A stretch of 64,000 nucleotides of DNA from an uncultured Flavobacteriaceae bacterium. Its GTDB lineage: Bacteria; Bacteroidota; Bacteroidia; Flavobacteriales; Flavobacteriaceae. The stretch's first letter is position 1. Every line of letters starts with the position of its first letter. Made by a program: the position numbers and the translations under genes. Below, one piece after another: positions 20,195 to 29,950 of this stretch. Location of the stretch: NCBI GenBank assembly GCA_913043275.1, contig CAJWLL010000003.1, positions 1-64,000 of the forward strand, in the 5' to 3' direction. The notes beneath the pieces were generated by a model, which worked only from the letters and a program-made list of their open reading frames with translations, was not told where the DNA came from and made no database searches.

Positions 20195-21653
20195 CCATCA
20201 AATCTCCCGTCATATTTTTTTGTGAAAGGTCAGAGCTCCCCATGAGGTATTTGTCAACCTGATATGCCGCTTCGCGACCTTCCGAAATAGCCCAAACAAT
20301 TAGTGATTGCCCTCTCCGAGCATCTCCAGCAGCAAAAATATTGTTTTTTTTGGTCTGGTATTGTCTCTCTCCTTTGATGTTTCCTCTTGGGTCAAAAGTC
20401 AAACCAAATTGTTCAGGTAGTGATTTTTCTGGACCTGTAAACCCTAGTGCCAAAAGGACTAATTCACAGGGCCATTCTTTCTCCGAACCTTTGATTTCAA
20501 CCAATTGAGGACGTTCTCCAGGTATTTTTTTCCACTCTACTTCTATCGTTTTTAAACCAATAAGGTTTCCTTTCCCATCTCCGACAAACTCTTTGGTTAG
20601 TATGCTCCACTCTCTGTGACTACCTTCTTCATGAGATGAGCTGGTTTTGAGTTTAAAGGGCCAATAGGGCCAAGGGTTATCTTCAGTTCTTCCATTAGAA
20701 GGTTTGGGCATGATTTCAAAATTAGTCACGCTTTTCGCACCTTGCCTGTTAGAGGTTCCAATACAGTCCGAACCTGTATCTCCTCCACCGATAACGATTA
20801 CATTCCTATCTTTGGCCAAATATTTTGGATCGCGTTTGTGTTGGCCGTCAACAGCTTTATTGTTGTGGGGTAAAAAGTCCATGGCCTGTGTTACTCCATT
20901 CAGATCAGCACCGGGAATGGGTAGTTCACGTTTGATACTAGCGCCCGTGCAGAGCACTAAAGCGTCAAATTCCTTTTCAATGTCTTCAGCACTAATTGTT
21001 TTACCAACTTCAATTCCACACTTGAAGATGATTCCTTCTGCTTCGAGAATTTCAAGTCGTCGGTCAATGACATTTTTTTCCATCTTGAAATCAGGAATTC
21101 CGTAACGTAGTAAACCTCCAATTTTATTGTCTTTTTCAAAAACCGTGACCTTATGCCCAGCTCGATTAAGTTGTTGAGCCGCAGCTAATCCAGCAGGACC
21201 TGAACCAATAACGGCAATAGTTTTTCCGGTTTTATGTACTGGAGGCTGAGGTATAATCCAGCCCTCAGAAAATCCACGTTCAACAATATACTTTTCTATT
21301 AACTCGATTGAAACAGGTGGGTTCACAATACCAAGAACACAAGCCTCCTCGCATGGTGCTGGACATAGCCTTCCTGTAAATTCAGGGAAATTGTTTGTAG
21401 AGTGTAAAATTGATAAAGCCCCTTTCCAGTCATTTCTATAAACCGCGTCATTAAAATCAGGAATCAAATTTCCTAATGGACAACCACTGTGGCAAAACGG
21501 CACTCCACAATCCATGCATCTAGCTCCCTGCTCCTGGATTTCTTTATTTTTTGGGGCAATTGTAAATTCTTTAAAATCTTTAACACGTTTTCTAGGAGCA
21601 ATTGCAGGCTCCTTAATTCTGTCGAATTCCATAAATCCTTTAATCTTTCCCAT
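20187..21653 (-). CDS. gltD: Glutamate synthase small subunit
   Basis: GltD passes electrons from NADPH to the GltB FMN/Fe-S core. The 488-aa protein has two N-terminal Cys-rich Fe-S motifs, CMDCGVPFCHSGCPLGN near 43 and CPAPCEEACVLGI near 97. The FAD fold is GSGPAGLAAAQQL near 150 and the NADPH fold GGGDTGSDCIG near 285. Start ATG lies 3 bases past the gltB stop, so the two form an operon with gltB first. Base composition changes near position 21540, see findings. Confidence 0.96.
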   Translation of the reverse strand: MGKIKGFMEFDRIKEPAIAPRKRVKDFKEFTIAPKNKEIQEQGARCMDCGVPFCHSGCPLGNLIPDFNDAVYRNDWKGALSILHSTNNFPEFTGRLCPAPCEEACVLGIVNPPVSIELIEKYIVERGFSEGWIIPQPPVHKTGKTIAVIGSGPAGLAAAQQLNRAGHKVTVFEKDNKIGGLLRYGIPDFKMEKNVIDRRLEILEAEGIIFKCGIEVGKTISAEDIEKEFDALVLCTGASIKRELPIPGADLNGVTQAMDFLPHNNKAVDGQHKRDPKYLAKDRNVIVIGGGDTGSDCIGTSNRQGAKSVTNFEIMPKPSNGRTEDNPWPYWPFKLKTSSSHEEGSHREWSILTKEFVGDGKGNLIGLKTIEVEWKKIPGERPQLVEIKGSEKEWPCELVLLALGFTGPEKSLPEQFGLTFDPRGNIKGERQYQTKKNNIFAAGDARRGQSLIVWAISEGREAAYQVDKYLMGSSDLSQKNMTGDLMEV

Positions 21654-21656
21654 TTC

Positions 21657-24600
21657 TTAAAAAGATTTTTCAGTTTTTATATTTGACATCATTTCTAAAG
21701 CCTTCTTATAATCGGTAGGCATTACTTTGATGAATTTTTTAATCGAATCAGACCAATTATTTACAATTTTACTTGCAATTATACTTTCAGTATATTTCTG
21801 ATGATTTTTTATGAGCTTAAGAAGCTCTTTCCGATCATCATTATTTAAATTTTCCAATTCAACCATTTCTAGATTAAATTTTCTCTCATCAAAAAATCCG
21901 TTTTCATTGTAAATATATGCTATACCACCACTCATTCCAGCAGCAAAGTTTCTGCCAAAATTTCCTAAGACAACAGCAACTCCTCCTGTCATGTATTCAC
22001 AACCATGGTCTCCTATGCCCTCAACAACTGCCTTTGCCCCTGAATTTCTAACACAAAATCTTTCCCCAGCAATTCCATTAACATAGGCCTCACCATTAGT
22101 CGCACCATAAAGTGCGACATTACCAACTATTATGTTTTCATGAGAAATAAAAGTTGCCTCCTCAGGTACTTTTGCGATAATTGTGGCACCAGATAGTCCT
22201 TTCCCAAAGTAATCATTTGAAGTTCCGGTTATTTTCATTCTCAAGCCCCTGGTAGCAAAACATCCGAAACTTTGTCCAGCAGTTCCACTAAAATTAAGCT
22301 TAAGAGAGTTGATAGGAAGTCCCTCAGCTCCATGTAATTTTGAAATTTCATTACTTAAAATTGTACCGATTGTCCTATCAGTATTCTTGATTTTGTATGA
22401 TAATTCAATAGGTTTGTTGTTGTAAATAGCATCTTTTGCATCATCTAAAATTTTGAAATCAATTACCCGTTCTAAGTTGTGATTTTGTAATTCAGTATTT
22501 CTTTCTATAATCGATTCTGAATTAATGCTACTAGGCTTGTACAAAATTTTGGAAAGGTCAATTCCTTGAACTTTGTAATGATTAATAGCCTTACTCATGT
22601 TGAGCTTTTGAGATTGACCAACCATTTCATCAATATTCCTGAACCCTAGCTCTGCCATAATTTGTCTTAATTCCTCAGCAATGAAATGCATATAATTGAT
22701 AACATGCTCTGGCTTTCCTTTGAAGTTTTTTCTTAATTCTGGATCTTGAGTAGCAATTCCAACAGGGCATGTATTTAAATGACAAGCTCTCATCATAATA
22801 CAGCCACTCGCAATAAGAGGAGCAGTGGAAAAACCAAACTCTTCAGCACCTAGTAAACATGCGATAGCTACGTCTCTTCCAGTTTTTAATTGACCATCAC
22901 ATTCTAAAACAACTCTACTTCTTAATCCATTTAAAACCAAAGTTTGTTGAGCTTCAGAAATTCCTAGCTCCCAAGGAAGTCCAGCATGTTTTAATGAAGT
23001 TAAAGGGGAAGCTCCTGTTCCTCCATCATACCCTGATATTAAAATAACGTCAGCTTTTGCTTTTGCCACTCCAGCAGCGATAGTTCCTACACCAACTTCA
23101 GAAACTAACTTAACGTTGATTCTTGCATTACGATTTGCATTTTTTAAATCGTAAATAAGCTGAGATAAATCTTCTATCGAATAAATGTCATGATGTGGGG
23201 GGGGGGAAATTAATCCTACGTAAGGTGTAGAATTTCTTACTGAGGCAATGTAAGGATTTACTTTAGGGCCAGGTAGTTGTCCTCCCTCTCCTGGTTTCGC
23301 TCCCTGAGCCATTTTAATTTGAATTTCCTTTGCCGAACTTAGGTAGTGGCTTGATACACCAAATCTACCGGATGCAACTTGTTTGATTGCGGAATTTTTC
23401 CAGTCACCATTTTTATCAGGTAAAAACCTTTTAACATCTTCACCCCCCTCTCCAGAGTTACTTTTACCACCAATTCTATTCATGGCAATTGCAAGGTTTT
23501 CATGTGCCTCTTGACTAATAGATCCTAGGGACATTGCTCCAGTTTTAAATCTTTTGACAATTTCTGTCCATGATTCAACTTGATCAATAGGAATTGGATC
23601 ATAATTGGAAAACTCAAATAATCCTCGTAGAGTCATGAGTTTATTATTTTGGTCATTAATTAGGCGAGCAAAAGTCTCATATTTATCAAAGCTTTTATTC
23701 CTGACTGCTTGTTGAAGAGATGCAATAGTAGAGGGATTAACAACATGAGCTTCTCCGTCTCTTCTCCATCTGTATTCTCCTCCGATCTCTAAAGGTAATC
23801 CTAAATTAGATTCATGTATATACGCTTTACTGTGTCTTTTGCTTATGTCTTTCTCTATTTCGTAAAGACCAATACCTTCAATTCTTGTTGGGGTATTTGT
23901 AAAAAATTCATCAATAAAATTTTGAGATAATCCTAACGCCTCAAATATCTGGGCTCCTCGGTAAGAATTTAATGTAGAAATACCAATTTTATTCATTACT
24001 TTAATTATCCCTTTAGCAATTGCTTTATTATAGTTTTCAACTGCCTTATCGGGATTCATCCTTATGTTATTTTCTTTTAATTCGAAATGTATTATTTCAT
24101 TAACAAGGTATGGGTTAATTGCACTTGCTCCATATCCAAAAAGTAAAGCAAAATGATGAGGCTCTCTTGGTTCTGCAGATTCTAAAATAATTCCAAATGA
24201 AGACCTTTTTTTGTGACGTTTGAAATAGTTATGGACATGAGATGTTGCCAAAAGAATAGGAATTGGAGCTAGTGTTGGAGAAACACCTCTATCTGAAAGT
24301 ATTATAATATTGGACCCATTAGATATTTCTATTTCTATTTTACTTACAATGTCATTCAGAGAAATTTCAAGTCCATTAAAACCCATATCAACCTCATAGA
24401 GGATTGAAACTTTGGATGCTTTGAAGTGATTTTTTTTAAGTGAAGAGATTTTGTCAAGATCTTCATTTGAAATAATTGGGTTCTCTATAAATAATTTTTT
24501 GGCATGTTTAGGCGAAACATCAAAAAGGTTAAATTCTTTACCAAGTGTGAGACTAATGTCGGTCACAATCTCCTCCCTTATGCCATCAAGTGGAGGGTTT

Positions 24601-26165
24601 GTAACTTGTGCAAATAGCTGTTTAAAGTAATTAAATAGAAGTTGTGGTTTTTCGGATAATACAGCTAGAGGAGTATCTGTTCCCATCGAACCAATTGCCT
24701 CTTTTCCATTTATTATCATGGGAGAAATTATAGTCTTCAAATCTTCTTGTGTATAACCAAAAATCCTCATTCTTATCTCAAAATTTTCTTTTTCTAAATC
24801 ATGAATTTTTTTGTTATATGGAATTTGTTTTAATGATATTAAATTCTCATCTATCCATTTTTTGTATGGTTTTTTTGAGACAATTAATTTTTTAATCTCA
24901 TCGTCTTGAACTATTCTTCCCTCATCCATGTTAACAAGAAACATTTTTCCAGGTTCAAGTCTTCCATGCATTTCAACATTTTTTGGTTCGATTTCCAACA
25001 CTCCTGTCTCAGAAGACATAACAACATAACCATCTTTAGTAACTGTATATCTTGAAGGTCTTAATCCATTCCTATCGAGTAGAGCTCCAATGAATTTTCC
25101 ATCAGTAAAAGGTATAGAAGCCGGACCGTCCCAGGGCTCCATTAAGCATGAGTTGAATTTATAGAAAGATTTTTTTTTAATATCCATAGAGGAATGTTTT
25201 TCCCAAGCCTCAGGAACCAACATCATCATTACTTCGGGAAGAGATCTACCAGTTGAGAGAAGAAGCTCTACAGCCATATCCATTGAACATGAGTCAGATT
25301 TTCCAGGGAGGATTATTGGCAGCATTTTTTTTATATCAGGGCCAAAAAAATCACTTTCAAGAAGCTCTTCTCTTGTCTGCATTCGACTAAAATTACCACG
25401 ATAAGTATTTATTTCACCATTATGACACATATAGCGGAAGGGTTGAGCTAAATCCCATGTTGGAAAAGTGTTTGTAGAAAATCGTTGATGAACTAGAGCA
25501 AGTTTGGTTACTACTTTTGGTTCTGATAAATCTGAATAATATCCTTTAATATCCTCAGGAATTAAAAGACCCTTATAAATTATAGTTCGTGTTGAAAGAC
25601 TTGGAAGATAAAAATAGGAGCTTTGCGAAAGGTTAGAGCTATGAATTGTATGTTCAGAAATTTTTCTGGCACAAAATAATTTATTACTAAACTCTTGATT
25701 GGTAATGTTTTTATAGGCTTTACCAACGAAAACCTGCATTATTCTTGGTTCAGTTTGGGCAGCTATTCTTCCAACTATTTCAGTTTTAACTGGAACTTTT
25801 CTCCAGCCCAATACCTTCAGTCCTTGATTATTAAATTCTGACTCTAAAACTCCTATGCAGTATGAACTCTGATTATCTTTTTTAGGTAGGAAAACCATTC
25901 CAACAGCATACTCATTTACTTCAGGTAAATCAAAACTGCATTGATCTTTTAAAAAATCATGCGGAATTTCAATTAAAATCCCTGCACCATCACCTGTTTT
26001 TCCATCTGCACTAACAGCACCCCTATGCTCCAGACAATCAAGAATATCTAGAGCTTTATGAATTATATCATGTGTCTTTTTTCCCTGAAGACTACAAATA
26101 AAACCAGCACCACAATTGTCGTGTTCATTTTCTGGAGAATATAATCCTTGTTTCTCTGGTAGCAT
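21657..26165 (-). CDS. gltB: Glutamate synthase large subunit
   Basis: GltB makes two glutamates from glutamine and 2-oxoglutarate. The 1502-aa protein starts with a 17-residue propeptide, then Cys18 in HDNCGAGFI as the Ntn amidotransferase nucleophile. The amidotransferase domain runs to about residue 420, a central domain to ~790 and the FMN-binding synthase domain to ~1220. The Fe-S cluster Cys residues are in CIMMRACHLNTCPVG near 1130. The C-terminal GXGXG beta-helix follows, with GNVALYGATNGEAYVNG. The gene is clearly more AT-rich than gltD in lines I counted. Confidence 0.97.
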   Translation of the reverse strand: MLPEKQGLYSPENEHDNCGAGFICSLQGKKTHDIIHKALDILDCLEHRGAVSADGKTGDGAGILIEIPHDFLKDQCSFDLPEVNEYAVGMVFLPKKDNQSSYCIGVLESEFNNQGLKVLGWRKVPVKTEIVGRIAAQTEPRIMQVFVGKAYKNITNQEFSNKLFCARKISEHTIHSSNLSQSSYFYLPSLSTRTIIYKGLLIPEDIKGYYSDLSEPKVVTKLALVHQRFSTNTFPTWDLAQPFRYMCHNGEINTYRGNFSRMQTREELLESDFFGPDIKKMLPIILPGKSDSCSMDMAVELLLSTGRSLPEVMMMLVPEAWEKHSSMDIKKKSFYKFNSCLMEPWDGPASIPFTDGKFIGALLDRNGLRPSRYTVTKDGYVVMSSETGVLEIEPKNVEMHGRLEPGKMFLVNMDEGRIVQDDEIKKLIVSKKPYKKWIDENLISLKQIPYNKKIHDLEKENFEIRMRIFGYTQEDLKTIISPMIINGKEAIGSMGTDTPLAVLSEKPQLLFNYFKQLFAQVTNPPLDGIREEIVTDISLTLGKEFNLFDVSPKHAKKLFIENPIISNEDLDKISSLKKNHFKASKVSILYEVDMGFNGLEISLNDIVSKIEIEISNGSNIIILSDRGVSPTLAPIPILLATSHVHNYFKRHKKRSSFGIILESAEPREPHHFALLFGYGASAINPYLVNEIIHFELKENNIRMNPDKAVENYNKAIAKGIIKVMNKIGISTLNSYRGAQIFEALGLSQNFIDEFFTNTPTRIEGIGLYEIEKDISKRHSKAYIHESNLGLPLEIGGEYRWRRDGEAHVVNPSTIASLQQAVRNKSFDKYETFARLINDQNNKLMTLRGLFEFSNYDPIPIDQVESWTEIVKRFKTGAMSLGSISQEAHENLAIAMNRIGGKSNSGEGGEDVKRFLPDKNGDWKNSAIKQVASGRFGVSSHYLSSAKEIQIKMAQGAKPGEGGQLPGPKVNPYIASVRNSTPYVGLISPPPHHDIYSIEDLSQLIYDLKNANRNARINVKLVSEVGVGTIAAGVAKAKADVILISGYDGGTGASPLTSLKHAGLPWELGISEAQQTLVLNGLRSRVVLECDGQLKTGRDVAIACLLGAEEFGFSTAPLIASGCIMMRACHLNTCPVGIATQDPELRKNFKGKPEHVINYMHFIAEELRQIMAELGFRNIDEMVGQSQKLNMSKAINHYKVQGIDLSKILYKPSSINSESIIERNTELQNHNLERVIDFKILDDAKDAIYNNKPIELSYKIKNTDRTIGTILSNEISKLHGAEGLPINSLKLNFSGTAGQSFGCFATRGLRMKITGTSNDYFGKGLSGATIIAKVPEEATFISHENIIVGNVALYGATNGEAYVNGIAGERFCVRNSGAKAVVEGIGDHGCEYMTGGVAVVLGNFGRNFAAGMSGGIAYIYNENGFFDERKFNLEMVELENLNNDDRKELLKLIKNHQKYTESIIASKIVNNWSDSIKKFIKVMPTDYKKALEMMSNIKTEKSF

Positions 26166-26190
26166 TAATAATGTTTTTTTAATAATGGAC

Positions 26191-26211
26191 CTCTAAATTA
26201 AATGTTTAGAG
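26191..26211. repeat. Inverted repeat in gltB leader
   Basis: CTCTAAA (26191-26197) and TTTAGAG (26205-26211) are perfect inverted arms with a 7-base spacer. The repeat lies 26 bases upstream of the gltB start, between the start codon and the proposed -7 box. It could be an operator or a leader hairpin; there is no direct evidence for either. Confidence 0.35.
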
Positions 26212-26244
26212 TTTAAGCCCAAAAGTTTGTCAATTACAATCAAA

Positions 26245-26278
26245 CAAAATTATCAAATTACTATTTTTAAGCTTCAAA
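26245..26278 (-). promoter_or_regulatory. gltBD promoter (TTTG-N22-TAATTTTG)
   Basis: On the minus strand TTTG (26278-26275) and TAATTTTG (26252-26245) are separated by 22 bases. The gltB ATG is at 26165, giving an 80-base leader that carries the inverted repeat. Confidence 0.55.
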
Positions 26279-26329
26279 TTTTGTTAAATGTCTATCTAAT
26301 TATTCGTTTTATTAATTTATTTTTAAAAT

Positions 26330-27478
26330 TTGAAAATCAATTTTAAAAATAAGCTCAACTTGTCTAACGAAGTAAAGACCGATAGTTATTTTATGATTGG
26401 CTGCATGTCGGGAACATCCTTAGATGGAATCGATGTTTCTTATGTAAAGTTTACAAAAAGTATTGAATGGGCTTTTCAAATTCTAGCTTCTAAAACGATA
26501 GGTTACAACAAAGCCTGGAAAAATAAATTGAGCGAATCCAATCAACTATCCCCCGCTGCGTTAAAAAAACTCAACAATGAATATACTGATTTTTTGGCAA
26601 GTATTATCGTTGATTTCATTGCTAAAGAAAATATAAAATTACTGGATGCTGTAGCCTCTCACGGCCATACAGTTTTTCATCAACCAGAAAAGGCTTTGAC
26701 CTTGCAAATAGGGAACTCTACTCATTTGGCAGATCAAATTGGATGGCCTGTAATCTGCGACTTTAGAACTCAAGATGTGGCTATGGGGGGACAAGGAGCA
26801 CCGCTGGTTCCAATGGGCGATAAAATGCTTTTTAATAACTGGAGAGCTTGCGTCAATTTAGGAGGGTTTTCGAATATCAGTATTTTTCAAAATCAAACAG
26901 TTTTGGCTTATGACATATGTGCTGTGAATACTGTTTTTAATTTTTTAGCCAATCGGCTAAATTTACCCTATGATGGGGAAGGGAAAATAGCCGAAAAAGG
27001 TAAAATCATACCTGTTCTTTTCGAAGAATTGGCCAGGCTTAGCTATTATTCAAAAAAACCACCAAAATCTCTTGGGGTAGAGTGGGTTAATGAAAAAATT
27101 TTTAGAATATTGGATGCTCATGATAAGGAAGACACGCAAGATTTGATGCATACCTACACTATTCATATTGCTCAAGAAATAGCAAAATGTTTACCTGAAG
27201 AAGGATCTGTATTGTTTACCGGTGGCGGAGCCTATAATACTTTTTTAGTTCAAGCAATTCAAAAAAAAACCAATGCAAAAATTGACATTCCCGCGCCTGA
27301 GCTTGTGGATTTCAAAGAGGCATTGATTTTTGCTTTTTTGGGTTTGTTAAAGTTGCGAGGGTCGGTCAATTGTCTTGCCAGTGTAACAGGAGCAAATCAC
27401 GACCATTCTACGGGGAAAATTTTCATCCCAAAATCCCATATTGATTCAGATTCTTTTTACATTGGAAGTCTGAAATAA
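26330..27478 (+). CDS. anmK: Anhydro-N-acetylmuramic acid kinase
   Basis: AnmK phosphorylates and opens 1,6-anhydroMurNAc released during cell-wall recycling. The ASKHA-fold signature MSGTSLDGIDVSYV is near residue 26. PVICDFRTQDVAMGGQGAPLVP, the sugar-binding block, is near 140. The C-terminal GGGAYN is the phosphate 2 motif. I keep the TTG start (382 aa) because an ATG at 26393 would cut into the first beta strand, but a start between these is possible. It is divergent from gltB. Confidence 0.93.
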   Translation: MKINFKNKLNLSNEVKTDSYFMIGCMSGTSLDGIDVSYVKFTKSIEWAFQILASKTIGYNKAWKNKLSESNQLSPAALKKLNNEYTDFLASIIVDFIAKENIKLLDAVASHGHTVFHQPEKALTLQIGNSTHLADQIGWPVICDFRTQDVAMGGQGAPLVPMGDKMLFNNWRACVNLGGFSNISIFQNQTVLAYDICAVNTVFNFLANRLNLPYDGEGKIAEKGKIIPVLFEELARLSYYSKKPPKSLGVEWVNEKIFRILDAHDKEDTQDLMHTYTIHIAQEIAKCLPEEGSVLFTGGGAYNTFLVQAIQKKTNAKIDIPAPELVDFKEALIFAFLGLLKLRGSVNCLASVTGANHDHSTGKIFIPKSHIDSDSFYIGSLK

Positions 27479-27501
27479 AATCAAACCTCTAACTTAAATT
27501 C

Positions 27502-28830
27502 ATGGAGATTATCCTTATCAGTATCTTTGGGCTTGGATATTTAGCCATAACGCTAGAACATTCCCTCAAAATTGATAAATTAATTCCCGCATTGGCTATG
27601 ATGTCAATACTGTGGGCTTTTATATCTGTTTTTCATCTCCCTGTTTATGAAGTCGATACCCTTTTGAGAGAACTCAAACCTAGCCATTTGGACGAGATCC
27701 TCCTCCATCATCTAGGTAAAACAGCAGAGATTATTATTTTCTTACTTGGAGCTATGACTATAGTTGAGATTATAGATTATTTTAATGGTTTTGCTACCAT
27801 CAAAGGCTTTATTAAAACAAAATCCAAAAAGGGCTTACTCTTCATATTCTCTATACTGGCATTTATTCTCTCAGCAATTATTGACAATCTAACGGCTACC
27901 ATAGTTTTGATTACCATACTGCAGAAAGTTATCAAAGAGCGCAATACCAGAATATGGTTTGCTGGTTTGATTATCATCGCAGCCAATGCTGGTGGGGCTT
28001 GGTCTCCTATTGGCGATGTTACAACTACTATGTTATGGATCGGAAATAAAGTAACTACTACCAAACTTATTATGTATTTACTCATTCCGTCATTGGTTTG
28101 TATGATAGTCCCTGTATTGCTTGCAACTACTTTACCAGCTTTCAAGGGAGATATTGCCGATCAGCTAAACGAAACAGAAAGCGAAACACATAAATATGGA
28201 GCCCCAATGCTTTATCTGGGGCTCTCAGCCATTGTTTTTGTTCCATTATTTAAAACATTGACCCATTTGCCTCCCTATGTAGGAATGATGCTGTCACTGG
28301 CTGTTGTCGCTGCTTTTGCTGAGTACTTTAGTAGTGCCAAGATCAATATTACCTCGATTGATATTGATCATGAGGAATATTCCAGTCACAGCCCTGTTCA
28401 TAGTTCCCTATCCAAAATTGAATTGCCCAGCATACTTTTCTTTCTGGGTATTTTATTGGCGGTAGCTGCTCTAGAATCTTTAGGAATGTTGTTTGAATTT
28501 GCAGGTTCCCTCAATGCAGCAATTCCTAATTCTGACATTGTAGTAATGTTATTAGGTATAGGCTCCGCGGTAATCGACAATGTCCCTTTGGTTGCTGCTA
28601 GTATGGGAATGTTTTCTGAACTAATGGATAATCCCCTTTGGCATTTTATAGCCTTTTCTGCCGGTACGGGTGGGAGCATGCTCATTATCGGTTCGGCAGC
28701 AGGTGTTGTTGCCATGGGGATGGAAAGAATTGATTTTTTCTGGTATTTGAAAAAAATTTCGTGGATGGCTTTGGCAGGTTTTATAGCCGGGTCGTTCACT
28801 TTCATTCTAATGCGGGATTTTATTTTGTAG
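27502..28830 (+). CDS. nhaD: Na+/H+ antiporter NhaD
   Basis: NhaD exports Na+ in exchange for H+ in marine and alkaliphilic bacteria. The 442-aa protein has about 11-12 hydrophobic segments and the NhaD motifs LSAIIDNLTATIV near 128 and NAGGAWSPIGDVTTTMLW near 154-171, and IDNVPLVAASMGMF near 355. A short His-rich cytoplasmic loop (SIDIDHEEYSSHSPVHSS) lies near 290. It lies 23 bases after anmK and 54 before exbB. Confidence 0.92.
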   Translation: MEIILISIFGLGYLAITLEHSLKIDKLIPALAMMSILWAFISVFHLPVYEVDTLLRELKPSHLDEILLHHLGKTAEIIIFLLGAMTIVEIIDYFNGFATIKGFIKTKSKKGLLFIFSILAFILSAIIDNLTATIVLITILQKVIKERNTRIWFAGLIIIAANAGGAWSPIGDVTTTMLWIGNKVTTTKLIMYLLIPSLVCMIVPVLLATTLPAFKGDIADQLNETESETHKYGAPMLYLGLSAIVFVPLFKTLTHLPPYVGMMLSLAVVAAFAEYFSSAKINITSIDIDHEEYSSHSPVHSSLSKIELPSILFFLGILLAVAALESLGMLFEFAGSLNAAIPNSDIVVMLLGIGSAVIDNVPLVAASMGMFSELMDNPLWHFIAFSAGTGGSMLIIGSAAGVVAMGMERIDFFWYLKKISWMALAGFIAGSFTFILMRDFIL

Positions 28831-28884
28831 TGTGGTAAAATTTTTTTCTTCGATCATCGTTGTAATTATAAACTCTAAGCCTAA

Positions 28885-29553
28885 ATGATTTTATTACAAA
28901 ATACTCCTCTACAGACTGAAAAAACGCTCTCCCTTATAGAATTGATCAAAGATTGTGGTTTGGGGGGTCAATTGATCATTGGATTGCTTTTTCTTTTGTT
29001 GATAATTGTCATTTACATCTATTTTGAAAGATTATTTACCATTAAGTCTGCTTCTAAAATTAGTCCCAATTTTATGTCACAAATCAAAACCTATGTTTTA
29101 AATCACAAAATCGATGGGGCACAAGCCCTTTGTCTAACTGAAAATAAACCTGTTGCTCGATTGATCTCCAAAGGCTTATCAAGAATTGGAAGACCTTTAG
29201 ATGACATAAGCACCACCATTGAAAATGCCGGGAGACTAGAGATTTACAAATTAGAGAAAAACGTAAGCATCTTAGCGACCATTGCGGGAGCTGCACCCAT
29301 GATTGGTTTCTTGGGTACTGTTATCGGGATGATTTTATCAATTTTCGAGATTTCAAATGCAGGAGGAAACATCGACATGCAGCTTTTATCCAATGGACTT
29401 TATACTGCTATGACTACAACTGTTGCAGGTCTTATCGTGGGAATCTTTGGCTATATCACTTACAACCATTTGGTTGTAAAAACCAACAAAGTAGTATATC
29501 AAATGGAGGCTACTTCGTTAGAGTTTTTTGATTTACTGAACGAACCTACATAG
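28885..29553 (+). CDS. exbB: ExbB/TolQ/MotA-type proton channel
   Basis: ExbB forms the pentameric inner-membrane motor that powers TonB. The 222-aa protein has a first TM at ~25-50 (LGGQLIIGLLFLLLIIVIYIY), then a cytosolic helix bundle, then two TMs near 130-160 and 175-200. The conserved IAGAAPMIGFLGTVIGMI is near 132-150 and LYTAMTTTVAGLIVGIFGY near 172-190. It is followed one base later by exbD. Confidence 0.93.
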   Translation: MILLQNTPLQTEKTLSLIELIKDCGLGGQLIIGLLFLLLIIVIYIYFERLFTIKSASKISPNFMSQIKTYVLNHKIDGAQALCLTENKPVARLISKGLSRIGRPLDDISTTIENAGRLEIYKLEKNVSILATIAGAAPMIGFLGTVIGMILSIFEISNAGGNIDMQLLSNGLYTAMTTTVAGLIVGIFGYITYNHLVVKTNKVVYQMEATSLEFFDLLNEPT

Positions 29554-29554
29554 T

Positions 29555-29950
29555 ATGAACCTAAAAGGAAGAAATAAGATAACTCCAGAATTTAACATGT
29601 CTTCTATGACAGACATTGTTTTCCTCTTATTGATCTTTTTCATGATTGCATCAACATTGGCCAAAAACCTTGACACAATTGATGTTAAACTTCCTCAAGC
29701 TAAAGGTAAAACAGAAAACCGTAATACTGTATCCTTAACTATAAACAACCGATCTCAATTTTATTTGGATTCCAAACAGATTTCTAAAAGTCGAATTGAA
29801 CAAGAGTTAATCACAAAACTTAAGGGTTTCAGCTCACGTTCTATTGTGCTTAGGGCAGAGGAGAAGGTTTCAATAGACCAAGTGGTTTTCGTAATGAATA
29901 TTGCCAATAAAAATAGTATCAAAGTTGTTTTGGCGGTAGATGCACCATGA
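29555..29950 (+). CDS. exbD: ExbD/TolR biopolymer transport protein
   Basis: ExbD is the partner of ExbB. The 131-aa protein has one N-terminal TM preceded by FNMSSMTDIVFLLLIFFMIA, in which the Asp near residue 20 is the proton-carrying residue. A periplasmic alpha/beta domain follows, ending VLAVDAP. Its stop overlaps the next ATG (ATGA), so ExbD and the TonB-like protein are translationally coupled. Confidence 0.93.
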   Translation: MNLKGRNKITPEFNMSSMTDIVFLLLIFFMIASTLAKNLDTIDVKLPQAKGKTENRNTVSLTINNRSQFYLDSKQISKSRIEQELITKLKGFSSRSIVLRAEEKVSIDQVVFVMNIANKNSIKVVLAVDAP

